From NCBI GenBank assembly GCA_021161165.1, contig JAGHBF010000018.1, positions 1-17,293 of the forward strand: DNA of 17,293 nucleotides, given 5' to 3'. This stretch comes from Candidatus Aminicenantota bacterium (lineage in GTDB: Bacteria; Acidobacteriota; Aminicenantia; S016-38). This document shows positions 1-8,350 of this stretch, piece after piece. Numbering within the stretch: position 1 is the first letter of the stretch; every line of letters starts with the position of its first letter. The notes beneath the pieces are model-generated. The model made no database searches and was not told where the DNA came from. It was given only the letters and a program-made list of their open reading frames with translations. A program made the position numbers and the translations under genes.

Positions 1-27
1 GTCACAAATTACACTGTTTATATAAAC

Positions 28-56
28 TTGCCGGGTTAAATTTTATTAACTAAAAT
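28..56 (+). promoter_or_regulatory. Putative sigma70-type promoter of the FadL/TonB-receptor pair
   Basis: A -35-like TTGCCG (28-33) is separated by exactly 17 bases from a -10-like TAAAAT (51-56, five of six consensus bases). Transcription would start near 63, giving a leader of about 20 bases that holds the AAGGAGG ribosome-binding site at 73-79. The -35 is only a moderate match, so this is a reasoned prediction. Confidence 0.5.
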
Positions 57-84
57 AATACAGAACGAATTTAAGGAGGAAATT

Positions 85-1326
85 ATGAGAGGGAAACTAG
101 TCCCAATTTTATTATTGGTTTTTAGTGTTTCTCTTTTTGGAAATGGGCTCAATTTGAATAGTCTCGGTTCAAGAGCCCTATCTATGGGGGGAGCCTTTGT
201 AGCAATAGCAGATGACCCCAGTGCAGTTTTCTGGAATCCTGCTGGAATAACTCAGTTTGAAGGAAAAACCTTGGGATTGTATTTTACAGATATTATCCCT
301 TCTGCTTCTTATAAATTTGACCTGGTGGGAGTGGACGCCAGTTATAGTAAACATTATCCTGCAGCCCTTTTTGCTTTTTACCTGCCTTTAAGCGAAAAGT
401 TAACAGCTGGTCTTGCAGTCTACACTCCCTCAGGACTTGGGTCCAACTGGGATGGAAAAGATTTTCTTCCACTCACCGGCGGAAAAGAACTTGAATGGAT
501 GAGTAAAATCGGAATGGTAACAATTTCCCCGGTAGTTGCATATAAAGCATCGGACATCCTTTCCTTTGGAGTGGCTTTAAATGCAAATTACGGGATGATG
601 AAGCTTAAAACTTCCGCAGGCGGAGCTCAATATGCCGAGGATTCAAACGGATGGGGATACGGCGCAACCCTCGGTGTTCTTATGAAGCCTTCGGAAAATT
701 TAAGTCTTGGGCTCTCATTTAAAACGGCTTCAAAGATTTCCCTTTCTGGAGATGTCACAATGGAGGCCCTTGCCTATTTTTCCCAGCTTTTTGGCACAAC
801 TGTTCCAACCACCTCATCCTTTACTCGTGATATTACATGGCCTATGTGGATTGGAGCTGGTATAGCCTTCAATCCTGTGGATAACTTTACTTTGTCCGCT
901 GACGTTCAGTGGACCCAGTGGAGTAAGGAAGATGTAATAAAAACAGATTTCGAAAGCAGTATATGGAAGCTCATCTTTGCGCAGACTCCGGATAAGGAAG
1001 AAGAAATGGTTCTTAATTGGAAGAATGCTACACAAATAAGATTCGGAGCAGAGTATATGATTAATGAAAACATTGCAGTAAGAGGCGGGTATTATTATGA
1101 CCCCACACCTGCACCTGACGAAACAATGAATATTCTTCTTCCGAGCTTTGATTTCAATGTGATTACCTTTGGTTTTGGAATAAAAGGAGAGGGCTATAAT
1201 CTTGACCTTGGAGTGGAATATCTGATGGGAAAGGAGAGAAATGTAACTCCAACAGCAGATAATATGCCTGGTGTTTATAACATGAAAATGCTTGTTCCTT
1301 CTATAAGTTTTACATACAAATTTTAA
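85..1326 (+). CDS. FadL/OmpP1-family outer-membrane transport protein
   Basis: A 413-residue outer-membrane beta-barrel of the FadL/OmpP1/TodX family, which passes hydrophobic compounds such as long-chain fatty acids or aromatics across the outer membrane. A signal peptide occupies about residues 1-20. It is followed by the family's N-terminal hatch signature: a Gly/Ser-Arg-Ala stretch with MGGAFVA (about 34-40), then ADDPSAVFWNPAG (42-54) with the diagnostic NPAG. The rest alternates polar and aromatic residues as barrel strands do and ends in an aromatic residue (TYKF). The length is normal for the family. The ATG is set by a strong AAGGAGG 5 bases upstream. The TonB receptor gene follows after 10 bases, so the two are probably one transcript. 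The substrate cannot be read from sequence. Confidence 0.88.
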   Translation: MRGKLVPILLLVFSVSLFGNGLNLNSLGSRALSMGGAFVAIADDPSAVFWNPAGITQFEGKTLGLYFTDIIPSASYKFDLVGVDASYSKHYPAALFAFYLPLSEKLTAGLAVYTPSGLGSNWDGKDFLPLTGGKELEWMSKIGMVTISPVVAYKASDILSFGVALNANYGMMKLKTSAGGAQYAEDSNGWGYGATLGVLMKPSENLSLGLSFKTASKISLSGDVTMEALAYFSQLFGTTVPTTSSFTRDITWPMWIGAGIAFNPVDNFTLSADVQWTQWSKEDVIKTDFESSIWKLIFAQTPDKEEEMVLNWKNATQIRFGAEYMINENIAVRGGYYYDPTPAPDETMNILLPSFDFNVITFGFGIKGEGYNLDLGVEYLMGKERNVTPTADNMPGVYNMKMLVPSISFTYKF

Positions 1327-1336
1327 ATATCGATAG

Positions 1337-4120
1337 TTGAAACGAAAGTTTCTGATTTTTTTAACTCTTTTCGTCTTTACAGTTGTAGCAGCAGAGACTG
1401 GACAGATAAAGGGCATAGTTTTCGACAAAAACGGTAACCCCCTGGCGGGGGTTGCTGTTACCGCTACAGGACCAAGCCTTCAGGGAAAAAGAACTTCCTT
1501 TTCTTTAAAGGATGGTAGTTTCGTGCTTCCTTTCCTTCCGCCGGGGAAATACACAGTAACCTTCCATTTGCAGGGTTTCTCTCCCGTTATAATTAAAAAC
1601 GTAAGAGTATATGTAGGAAGAAGCACCTTCCTTAAAGCGGAAATGGAAGCTGTAGCTCTTGAGGAAGAAGTTATAGTAGAGGAAAAAGCTCCTCCTCTTG
1701 AAAAGTTGTCCTCTGACATAAGTTATCAGATAAGCTCAGATGAGCTTGAGGTTCTTCCCTCCAGCGGCAGGGACCCTGTGGATGTAACAAAATTCATTCC
1801 CGGGGTCGTGGGAGTCAGGACGAGCACCCGAAGAGGAAGAGGTCGTGGCCTCCCAAGCTTTAGAGGTGAAGGAGAGGAGGGAAACAACTGGCTTGTGGAT
1901 GGACTTTCCGTAAGAGGGGTTAGACTTGCAAATGAAGGCATTGCTGTAAATTACGACGCCATAGATGAGATACAGATAATATCAGATCCCTTCAGCCCGG
2001 AGCTCGCTTCAGCTTTTGGGGGCGTAATTAATATCGTCACAAAAACTGGAGGGGATGAATTCCACGGTGAGGCAGGTCTTCTTTTTACAGACAAAGCTTT
2101 ACAAGCAGATAAATTGTCTCAGCTTTCCATCTCTTTTGAACCTGAAAGTTTTTCCAGATATAACGGATACTTTAATGTTGGTGGTCCGATTATAAAACAA
2201 AAACTCTGGTTTTTTATTTCCAATGATGCGTTTTATAATCTTGATGAAACGAGGGAAGGGTATATAGATTATCTTTATGTGCCATCCGGAAAAAGAACCA
2301 ATGTTTTAGACAGCCTTTTTACTAAACTGAGCTTTTCGCCGTTGGAAAACCACACTATTTCTCTAAGTGCAATGTATAAAAGACTTCTTCACCAGAGTGG
2401 AGGAATAGGAGTACCCGAAACTTACAGAAAAGACGAACTATCAGAAAGACTTTTCATCCTATCCTACAAGGGAGTAATCTCTCCAACAACCTTTATTGAG
2501 GCCTCAGGCGGGAACTCGTACAAAAGAACATTTTTTGAGCCAGAAAGTGGAGACCTGAATCTTGCAATGTACTTTATAGAGGACATAGCACAAAATATTC
2601 ATAATGTTCTGGGCAGAACCGAAGACATGGAGAAAAGAACCAACTTAGCTATTAGATTCACCCACATCGTTCCCTCTAAAAGGTTTGGAACTCATGAACT
2701 CGGCTTTGGTTTTGAATACTTCAAGGAAAGCTCTGATTTTCGGGTTGATTTTTCAGGCAGGGCTGAAGACCCGTTTCCAGGTAATGGCTTCGATAACGGA
2801 ACAAAATACTCCTTCAAAAGCTGGCAGGAGGGGAAGAGAACTCCTTCTCTTTTATGGGAATATGGACCTTTTGCCTTTGTAAACTCCACTTCTGGAATCG
2901 GAGTATATTTGCGTGATAAATTTACTTTCAGAAGATTAACTTTTATGATCGGGCTTCGTTCCTATACTCAACATAATTACAATAGCCAGGGAAAGGAAAT
3001 GTGGTCCTGGGGGCTGTCGGATTTTCTCTCACCAAGAATATTTGCAACCTTTGATTTAACGGGAAACGGAAACAATATTCTCAAAGCCGGATGGGGAATA
3101 TTCAAAGACATCTCGCCTACAATGCACCTCGGCTTCTTCAATCCGCAGGCACCTATTCATTTCAGACGCTACCTCTGGAAGGGTCCGGAAAACCCAACAG
3201 ACGAAGAACTTCACAATCCAGAAAACTGGGAATTTCTTAATGAACAGAAGCAGGGACCATACGAGATAAATCCAAACTTGAAGCCCAACTCTTTAAAAAG
3301 ATATCTCCTTGAATATGACAAAGTCTTTTTCAAAAACTGGGTGTTCAAAATAAGGTATGTAAGAACAGAGGCAAAAAATCTATTAGAGCTTGTGGGATAT
3401 TTTGACCCCAATCCGCCTTACTATAAATTCGTGTTCGAAAATTTCAAGTTCAAAAGGAGAGATTACAATGGTCTGGAGTTTGAACTTCAGGGCTCTGCAG
3501 GGAAATTCCTGATATTGAATGCTTCCTACACATATTCATCAGCGAAAGGGACAAATCCAGGGCAGGTTGAAATGGGTTCATGGGGAGAAGAAGAAGGAGG
3601 AACTTATTATGTAACTCTTTTCGGAAAACACATTTTTGTCCCTCCTCTTCCAGAGCTTCTTCCAGTAAAACAGTTAATTGACTGGGGGTTTGGAGGCCTT
3701 GGAGGTCCAGAATATGGGGATGAAGGGTGGTATGGCAAATTACCCTACAGCGTGGACCATCACATAAAGATTAATGCAATAATGTTCACCCCTTATGGAT
3801 TGGTATTTTCTATATCAGGGGAATGGCTTTCGGGCTATCATTGGGAGAAAAGAGGACTTGTTCCTTTCTTTGGATATTATGCTTTTCCTGAAGGGAGAGG
3901 CTCTAGGACAACACCCTCCATACTCTATCTTGATGCAGGCATTGAAAAGGAATTCCCTCTAGGAGCAGGAGTTTTTCTAAGTATAAGGGCAGATGTCTTT
4001 AATATTCTCAACAGTCAGAGACCAGTCTCATACGTCAGGATAGATACTCCTTCCTTCGGGGAGGTCTGGGGACGGCAACAACCTCGCCAGGCAAGGCTAT
4101 CAATTCGCATTCGGTGGTAG
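1337..4120 (+). CDS. TonB-dependent receptor with carboxypeptidase-regulatory-like N-terminal domain
   Basis: A 927-residue TonB-dependent outer-membrane receptor, which imports a ligand using energy from TonB-ExbBD. Order of parts: signal peptide (1-19); a carboxypeptidase-regulatory-like beta-sandwich (about 22-105) with the typical G-x-V-x-D-x-x-G-x-P-L-x-G-V start; a TonB-box-like EEVIVEE (about 110-116); a plug domain (about 125-237) containing LVDGLSVRG and FGGVINIVTKTGG; then a long barrel ending in an aromatic residue (RIRW). The overall plan resembles Oar-like receptors rather than SusC, and no SusD neighbour is present. The start is TTG: an in-frame TAG lies immediately upstream and only TTG gives the full signal peptide. 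No Shine-Dalgarno is visible, so translation probably depends on ribosomes finishing the FadL gene 10 bases upstream. Ligand unknown. Confidence 0.9.
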   Translation: MKRKFLIFLTLFVFTVVAAETGQIKGIVFDKNGNPLAGVAVTATGPSLQGKRTSFSLKDGSFVLPFLPPGKYTVTFHLQGFSPVIIKNVRVYVGRSTFLKAEMEAVALEEEVIVEEKAPPLEKLSSDISYQISSDELEVLPSSGRDPVDVTKFIPGVVGVRTSTRRGRGRGLPSFRGEGEEGNNWLVDGLSVRGVRLANEGIAVNYDAIDEIQIISDPFSPELASAFGGVINIVTKTGGDEFHGEAGLLFTDKALQADKLSQLSISFEPESFSRYNGYFNVGGPIIKQKLWFFISNDAFYNLDETREGYIDYLYVPSGKRTNVLDSLFTKLSFSPLENHTISLSAMYKRLLHQSGGIGVPETYRKDELSERLFILSYKGVISPTTFIEASGGNSYKRTFFEPESGDLNLAMYFIEDIAQNIHNVLGRTEDMEKRTNLAIRFTHIVPSKRFGTHELGFGFEYFKESSDFRVDFSGRAEDPFPGNGFDNGTKYSFKSWQEGKRTPSLLWEYGPFAFVNSTSGIGVYLRDKFTFRRLTFMIGLRSYTQHNYNSQGKEMWSWGLSDFLSPRIFATFDLTGNGNNILKAGWGIFKDISPTMHLGFFNPQAPIHFRRYLWKGPENPTDEELHNPENWEFLNEQKQGPYEINPNLKPNSLKRYLLEYDKVFFKNWVFKIRYVRTEAKNLLELVGYFDPNPPYYKFVFENFKFKRRDYNGLEFELQGSAGKFLILNASYTYSSAKGTNPGQVEMGSWGEEEGGTYYVTLFGKHIFVPPLPELLPVKQLIDWGFGGLGGPEYGDEGWYGKLPYSVDHHIKINAIMFTPYGLVFSISGEWLSGYHWEKRGLVPFFGYYAFPEGRGSRTTPSILYLDAGIEKEFPLGAGVFLSIRADVFNILNSQRPVSYVRIDTPSFGEVWGRQQPRQARLSIRIRW

Positions 4121-4130
4121 CTCTATAAAA

Positions 4131-4156
4131 TTCTGAGATCAGAGAAAAAGTTTTTT
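4131..4156 (+). terminator. Weak intrinsic-terminator-like hairpin after the TonB receptor gene
   Basis: TTCTG (4131-4135) pairs with CAGAG (4140-4144) around a four-base loop. A run of six T lies at 4151-4156. The stem is short, includes a G-T pair, and the T-run is six bases away, so function is uncertain. A second small hairpin, ATTCT-AAAA-AGAAT, lies at 4170-4183. The rest of the 4121-4308 gap holds a possible promoter. Confidence 0.3.
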
Positions 4157-4202
4157 ATATAATAGCTCAATTCTAAAAAGAATCCTGACAGAATGCATAT
4201 AC

Positions 4203-4231
4203 TTGACTTTTGTGAAAAAAATAACTAACAT
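4203..4231 (+). promoter_or_regulatory. Possible promoter of the DUF1641-like gene
   Basis: TTGACT (4203-4208, five of six consensus bases) is followed after 17 bases by TAACAT (4226-4231, four of six). The predicted start near 4238 would give a leader of about 70 bases. The same TTGACTTT core recurs in the lyase promoter at 5086, which supports it a little. Confidence 0.4.
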
Positions 4232-4308
4232 ATACCTGACCATTTTAATAATATTTAACTTAATCGTAATATTAGAAGACTTTACTGGTTAACAGCTAAG
4301 GGAATTCT

Positions 4309-5034
4309 ATGAGGGAAGCTATGGAATTCACTCAGGAAGAACAAACCGAAATTAAAGAGTTAAAGGAAAAACTGGCTTTCTTTGTAGACATGACAAACAT
4401 CCTGAAGCTCTTTACGGATGTTTTCACTGAAAGCATGGTGGAAAGATTGAGTCAGACCGCTGAGTATCTAATCGAAGCAGGGGAAATACTTTCATTAAAG
4501 AATACTCTATCCCTGATAAAGGCTCTTGATCGAGATTCATCAAAACTGGAAAAATTTTTTGTTACTTTTTCCCAGTTAGATGACAGGGTGGTGGACAATC
4601 TCTTCGACTTTCTTAACCTTGTTGTCCTCATAACCGACACCCTCACTGAAGATATGATAGACAGGAACGTAAAAATCATTTCCCGGATCGGCGACCTGTT
4701 TGAAAAATTGTCACATGAGGAAAATTTCCAGAAGATTGAAAAGCTCCTGGACGTGTTAAGCTCTCTGGAACCTTCCACTCTTGAACTCATTTCAGAGAAA
4801 GCAGAGATTATTAATTCACAGGAATTCAGGGAAATTGTAGAATCCCTAACTGATAAGCAAACATTAAAGATAGCTTCTGCTGCAACCAGAAGTCTTGCAA
4901 AAACGAATTTTTCCTCTCCCAGAAATCGGTTCTCGCTGTTAAGAGCCCTTAAGATTATTAAAAAATCTGAGATAAGGAAGACCGTCGGGGCACTTTTAGA
5001 TCTGGCGGAAGAATTTCAGAAGAATTTAAAATAA
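4309..5034 (+). CDS. DUF1641-like helical protein
   Basis: A 241-residue soluble protein with no signal peptide or membrane segment, rich in Leu, Glu, Lys and Asp and predicted almost wholly helical. It carries degenerate helical repeats with cores FTESMVERL (about 41-49), DDRVVDNL (about 91-98) and LTEDMIDR (about 112-119), each followed by an amphipathic helix. The C-terminus, with SLLRALKIIKKSEIRKTVG followed by a final helix, resembles the conserved end of DUF1641 proteins, where a leucine-rich RAL-x-x-P/S-E-x-R segment precedes the last helix. DUF1641 proteins in bacteria and archaea often occur near redox enzymes; none is adjacent here. The ATG at 4309 has a weak AAGGGA upstream. The ATG at 4321, preceded by GAGGGA, is a credible alternative. 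Function unknown. Confidence 0.6.
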   Translation: MREAMEFTQEEQTEIKELKEKLAFFVDMTNILKLFTDVFTESMVERLSQTAEYLIEAGEILSLKNTLSLIKALDRDSSKLEKFFVTFSQLDDRVVDNLFDFLNLVVLITDTLTEDMIDRNVKIISRIGDLFEKLSHEENFQKIEKLLDVLSSLEPSTLELISEKAEIINSQEFREIVESLTDKQTLKIASAATRSLAKTNFSSPRNRFSLLRALKIIKKSEIRKTVGALLDLAEEFQKNLK

Positions 5035-5050
5035 AGAAAACGGGTGCTTT

Positions 5051-5084
5051 AAAGGGTTCCACCTGGTATTAATTTCTGCCCTTT
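5051..5084 (+). terminator. Possible weak hairpin between the DUF1641-like gene and the lyase promoter
   Basis: AAAGGG (5051-5056) can pair with CCCTTT (5079-5084) across a loop of about 22 bases that contains a smaller ACC-T-GGT inverted repeat (5061-5067). There is no T-run and the right arm abuts the next promoter's -35, so it could instead affect that promoter. Low confidence. Confidence 0.2.
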
Positions 5085-5085
5085 C

Positions 5086-5114
5086 TTGACTTTGCAGGTC
5101 TATAAGAATATACT
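5086..5114 (+). promoter_or_regulatory. Near-consensus sigma70 promoter of the lyase gene
   Basis: TTGACT (5086-5091) and TATACT (5109-5114) each match five of six consensus bases and are spaced by exactly 17. Transcription would start near 5121, leaving an AT-rich leader of about 48 bases before the ATG, with GGAGGA at 5157-5162 as ribosome-binding site. This is among the best promoters in the window. Confidence 0.7.
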
Positions 5115-5168
5115 TTAGTCCTTTAAGTTAATTAAAAATTTAATATTTTATAAAATGGAGGACTAATT

Positions 5169-6155
5169 ATGTATGTTTGCGATGACTTTGTAAGGCGAGC
5201 AAAAACTTTCAGAAGTTACTTTGAAAGAGAGGGTCTGACTCTCCGACCCTGCGCCTACGATGCTCTCTCTGCAATCTTAATTGAAAAAGCCGGATTCGAT
5301 GTGATAGGGACCTCTGGATACGGAATATCCGCATCCATAATTGGGCAACCTGATATCGGGCTTGTTGGTTATGGAGAAATGGTTGAGAGGGTGAGAACCA
5401 TGATAAACGCGGTGTCCCTTCCTGTTGATGTAGATGCAGATACAGGTTATGGTAATGCTCTAAATGTATATTGGACTGTGAAAAATTTCGCTGGTATAGG
5501 AGCTGCCGGTATCAGGATAGAAGACCAGGTGTGGCCAAAGCGCTGCGGACATATGAAAGGGAAACAGATAGTCTCAACCGACGAAATGGTAAGAAAGATA
5601 AAGGCTGCAGTAAAAGCTCGAAATGAATCTAATCCTTACCTTGTAATAGGCGCAAGAACCGATGCACGAAGTGTATACGGATTTAAAGAGGTTCTGGAGA
5701 GAGGAAAGCACTATGCTGAAGCTGGAGCTGATTACCTCTATGTTGAAGCTCCTCAATCCCTCAATGAGGTAGAAATTCTTGTTAGGGAAATTCCCATACC
5801 CATCGCCTTCAACATAATACCTGGAGGTAAAACACCACCATTCACTTTAAAGCAACTTGAGGAGATCGGGGTAAAATATCTCTCGGTTCCCATGATCTGC
5901 CTATACCCTGCAGTAAAGGCGATCATGAAAGCCCTTAACGAACTCAAAAAGGGTAATATAATAGATGTGGCAAAAGAAGGGGTAAACTGGGCAGAGTTTA
6001 ATGAAATTGTGGGGCTCAAAGAATGGAGAAAGCTTGAACTTGAGCTTCTTTCAGAAGAAGAGTTAAAAGAAAAATACGGAACCACCAATATAGAAACTAT
6101 TATGGAAAAGGAAGCTGAAGAGGCAGAAGCTCTCTGGAAAAAGAAAAAGGGCTAA
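5169..6155 (+). CDS. Isocitrate lyase/PEP mutase family enzyme, probably a 2-methylisocitrate lyase-type C-C lyase
   Basis: A 328-residue cytoplasmic enzyme of the isocitrate lyase/phosphoenolpyruvate mutase superfamily, with a Mg-dependent TIM barrel that usually cleaves a 2-hydroxy acid. Visible motifs: DVDADTGYG (87-95) with Mg-binding Asp residues; ED at 118-119; WPKRCGH (122-128), whose Cys126 is the general acid that marks the lyase branch and is absent from true PEP mutases; ARTDA (162-166); VEAP (192-195); and FNIIPGGKTP, a form closer to 2,3-dimethylmalate lyase or oxaloacetate decarboxylase-like members than to PrpB. The length is close to PrpB, with a charged C-terminal tail. No prpC or prpD neighbour lies in the window, so the substrate (methylisocitrate, dimethylmalate or oxaloacetate) is open. 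GGAGGA fixes the ATG start. The stop overlaps that of the convergent receptor gene. Confidence 0.85.
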   Translation: MYVCDDFVRRAKTFRSYFEREGLTLRPCAYDALSAILIEKAGFDVIGTSGYGISASIIGQPDIGLVGYGEMVERVRTMINAVSLPVDVDADTGYGNALNVYWTVKNFAGIGAAGIRIEDQVWPKRCGHMKGKQIVSTDEMVRKIKAAVKARNESNPYLVIGARTDARSVYGFKEVLERGKHYAEAGADYLYVEAPQSLNEVEILVREIPIPIAFNIIPGGKTPPFTLKQLEEIGVKYLSVPMICLYPAVKAIMKALNELKKGNIIDVAKEGVNWAEFNEIVGLKEWRKLELELLSEEELKEKYGTTNIETIMEKEAEEAEALWKKKKG

Positions 6156-8332
6156 AACTTACATAGAATTCCAGCTTTAAAGGTTCTTGAAGGTTCGGGA
6201 GGAGCATCAGGGTCAGGTCTTGCAAAAATAGTCTCATCAAAGAGATTTTCCACAGCAAGATTTATTGAGACTCTGGAACTAAAACTCAGGCCGGCTCTAA
6301 GATTCAAAAGATCAAAAGCTTCTATAGGAATCTCTGCTGGCCCTGGATTTCTATATTCCCATTGATGTATGTATTCCAGCGAAGAAAATACTTTTCCTTT
6401 CTCTGCGCGAATTTTTACAAATGCCCTCATTGGTGGAATGTCATTGAGTGGCTCATCTTCAGGGGTAGTTCCTTTATATGAAATAAAATTACCGCTAATT
6501 GTAAGGAATTTTGTGGGTCGTAACTCGTATTCTATTTCAGCTCCTTTTAAAATTCCCTCCTCTATATTTCCATATGTATATATTGATTCTTCGGAGCGAT
6601 ACCTTTCTATCATGTCATGGATCCAGTACTTGAAAATGTAAACTCCTAAGAAAGCATTTTTCGAAAAATATCGAACTCCAGCTTCCAGATTGTAACTTGT
6701 CTCAGGAGAAAGCCCGGGATTTCCTATAACATAACCTCTACCAGTAAGACCTGAATAGTAAAGTTCGCTTAAACTTGGCGCCCTGAAAGCTCTGCCTGCG
6801 GATAAAAAAGCAGCTATATTTTTTGTTAAAAGCAAACTTATCCCTGAAAAAGCCGAAACCGCTTTGTTTTCCTTCTTTTCCCACCCTTCTGCTGCAGTAA
6901 AAATTTCATCAAGCCTTGCACCAAGAGTCAGGTCAATTCTGTCAGTATTATAGTCAAAAGTGAAAAAGAACCCGGCAGTGGTTTTTCTTCCATTTACTAT
7001 AGGCTCCTGATGAAGGGCCTCTTCTACCACTTCAGGGGCACTAAAGTGCCAGGTATTTGTTTTTGCGTTCATTTTATCTACACCTTTAAAGTCCATACCA
7101 AAGATTATCCTTGTTCGTCTGTAAACTTTATTTAATGCCACGTCCAAGCCATAATCAAAACTTGAAACCTCTGCTTCCTCTTTTTTCAGTAGAAAATCTC
7201 CCCACTTTTCAGAATGCGTTTTGCGGGAATAGGGATGCAGATAAAAATTAACATTAAAATCGATGTTTTTTCCAAGGAAAGAAGAACGTTTGTATCCACC
7301 TTTAATTAGAATATGGTTCTCTTTTGGGTACCATGTAATTTTATTTGGATTGCTCCACATAGGTTTTCCAATATCCCATCCGTGGCTTTGTAAAACCATA
7401 AGATCAAAACTTCTTCCTGAACTAGTAAGCTCTGTTTTAAAAAATAGATTCTCCCGGTTGTAGCCAGAATGGGAAACTTTTCCAAGAGGAGATTGATAAT
7501 CATCAGCAGAAACAAGGTCAAAGGCTGTTATAAATCCGACTTTGCCAAATCCCTTTCCGAAAGATAAGGCCACGTTTTTTCTGTCAGAAGAGGAAGAATA
7601 TCCTGAAAACAATGTCCCGTTAAATCCAAGATTCAGGTCAGGCTCAAGCGTGTGCATATTCACAACTCCAGCTATGGCATCGGAACCATAAAATACAGAG
7701 GTTGGTCCCTTTATAACTTCTATATGGTCTATTAAAAACGGCGAAATGAAATGTGCGGAAGGCCCGGTTCTTCTGTCGGTGTTCACCCTGGTTCCATCCA
7801 CAAGCAAAAGAGACCGTCTTCTTGCAAGACCTCTTACCGCAATTGCCTTTGTAAGGCCACCCATTCCAATTTGTGGCACACCTGCATCCAGAAGAGCATC
7901 TGCCACAGAGTCTTTCATGCTTTCCTTTATTTCCTTCCCTCCTTTAACTATCTCTGCTGCAGGGAGGGTTGTAAGTTTTTCAGGATAACGAAATGCCTCA
8001 ACAACAACTTCTTCTCTCAAAATCTTTCTGGACGGAAAAAACACTGCATAAATAATCCTTGCGTTTTCAGGAAGAGGCCTTTCAAGGATTGCCACAGATC
8101 TGTTTGGTTCAGCTTGAATGACAGTTATCAACACTTTTTCGGTCTTCCCTTTACTTGAAAAATAAAGGTAACCTGAAAGACCTTCTTCAATCCCCAAACC
8201 GGAACCAACGCCAAGTTCAATTTCCTTCGAACCCTTAATTTTTAAATTATAAACTTTTAATCCAGAAGGAGATGAAAAAACAAAAATAGATATTAAAAGG
8301 ACAGATATCAATGAAAATTTAAGCTTTTTCAT
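6152..8332 (-). CDS. TonB-dependent receptor with an extra N-terminal SH3-like domain
   Basis: A 726-residue TonB-dependent outer-membrane receptor. The start is the ATG at 8332, because AAGGAGGT (8344-8337) sits 4 bases ahead and a signal peptide (about 1-21) follows; an in-frame ATG nine codons upstream lacks these. Residues about 24-100 form an additional all-beta region with G-x-G-x-G-I-x-x-G near 43-51 and a later V-I-x-A-x-x-x-R-S-V-A-I-L strand, recalling FlgT C-terminal-type small barrels. Then come a TonB-box-like EEVVVEAF (about 107-114), a plug (about 115-240) with RGLARRRSLLLVDGTRVN and KGPTSVFYGSDAIAGVV, and a barrel with FRAPSLSELY ending in an aromatic residue (CKF). The barrel resembles BtuB/CirA-size receptors for cobalamin, heme or siderophores, but the ligand is undetermined. 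Monocistronic on this strand. Confidence 0.9.
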   Translation of the reverse strand: MKKLKFSLISVLLISIFVFSSPSGLKVYNLKIKGSKEIELGVGSGLGIEEGLSGYLYFSSKGKTEKVLITVIQAEPNRSVAILERPLPENARIIYAVFFPSRKILREEVVVEAFRYPEKLTTLPAAEIVKGGKEIKESMKDSVADALLDAGVPQIGMGGLTKAIAVRGLARRRSLLLVDGTRVNTDRRTGPSAHFISPFLIDHIEVIKGPTSVFYGSDAIAGVVNMHTLEPDLNLGFNGTLFSGYSSSSDRKNVALSFGKGFGKVGFITAFDLVSADDYQSPLGKVSHSGYNRENLFFKTELTSSGRSFDLMVLQSHGWDIGKPMWSNPNKITWYPKENHILIKGGYKRSSFLGKNIDFNVNFYLHPYSRKTHSEKWGDFLLKKEEAEVSSFDYGLDVALNKVYRRTRIIFGMDFKGVDKMNAKTNTWHFSAPEVVEEALHQEPIVNGRKTTAGFFFTFDYNTDRIDLTLGARLDEIFTAAEGWEKKENKAVSAFSGISLLLTKNIAAFLSAGRAFRAPSLSELYYSGLTGRGYVIGNPGLSPETSYNLEAGVRYFSKNAFLGVYIFKYWIHDMIERYRSEESIYTYGNIEEGILKGAEIEYELRPTKFLTISGNFISYKGTTPEDEPLNDIPPMRAFVKIRAEKGKVFSSLEYIHQWEYRNPGPAEIPIEAFDLLNLRAGLSFSSRVSINLAVENLFDETIFARPDPDAPPEPSRTFKAGILCKF

Positions 8333-8350
8333 TATTACCTCCTTAAAGAT

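Noticed and set aside
814..1428. A 204-codon open frame on the minus strand opposite the FadL gene.
   Set aside because: It lies antisense to a convincing barrel gene, has basic low-quality composition, no promoter or ribosome-binding site, and no recognisable family.
7751..8158. Long plus-strand open frames opposite the second TonB receptor.
   Set aside because: They lie entirely within the receptor's signal-domain and plug coding region and show no independent coding features.
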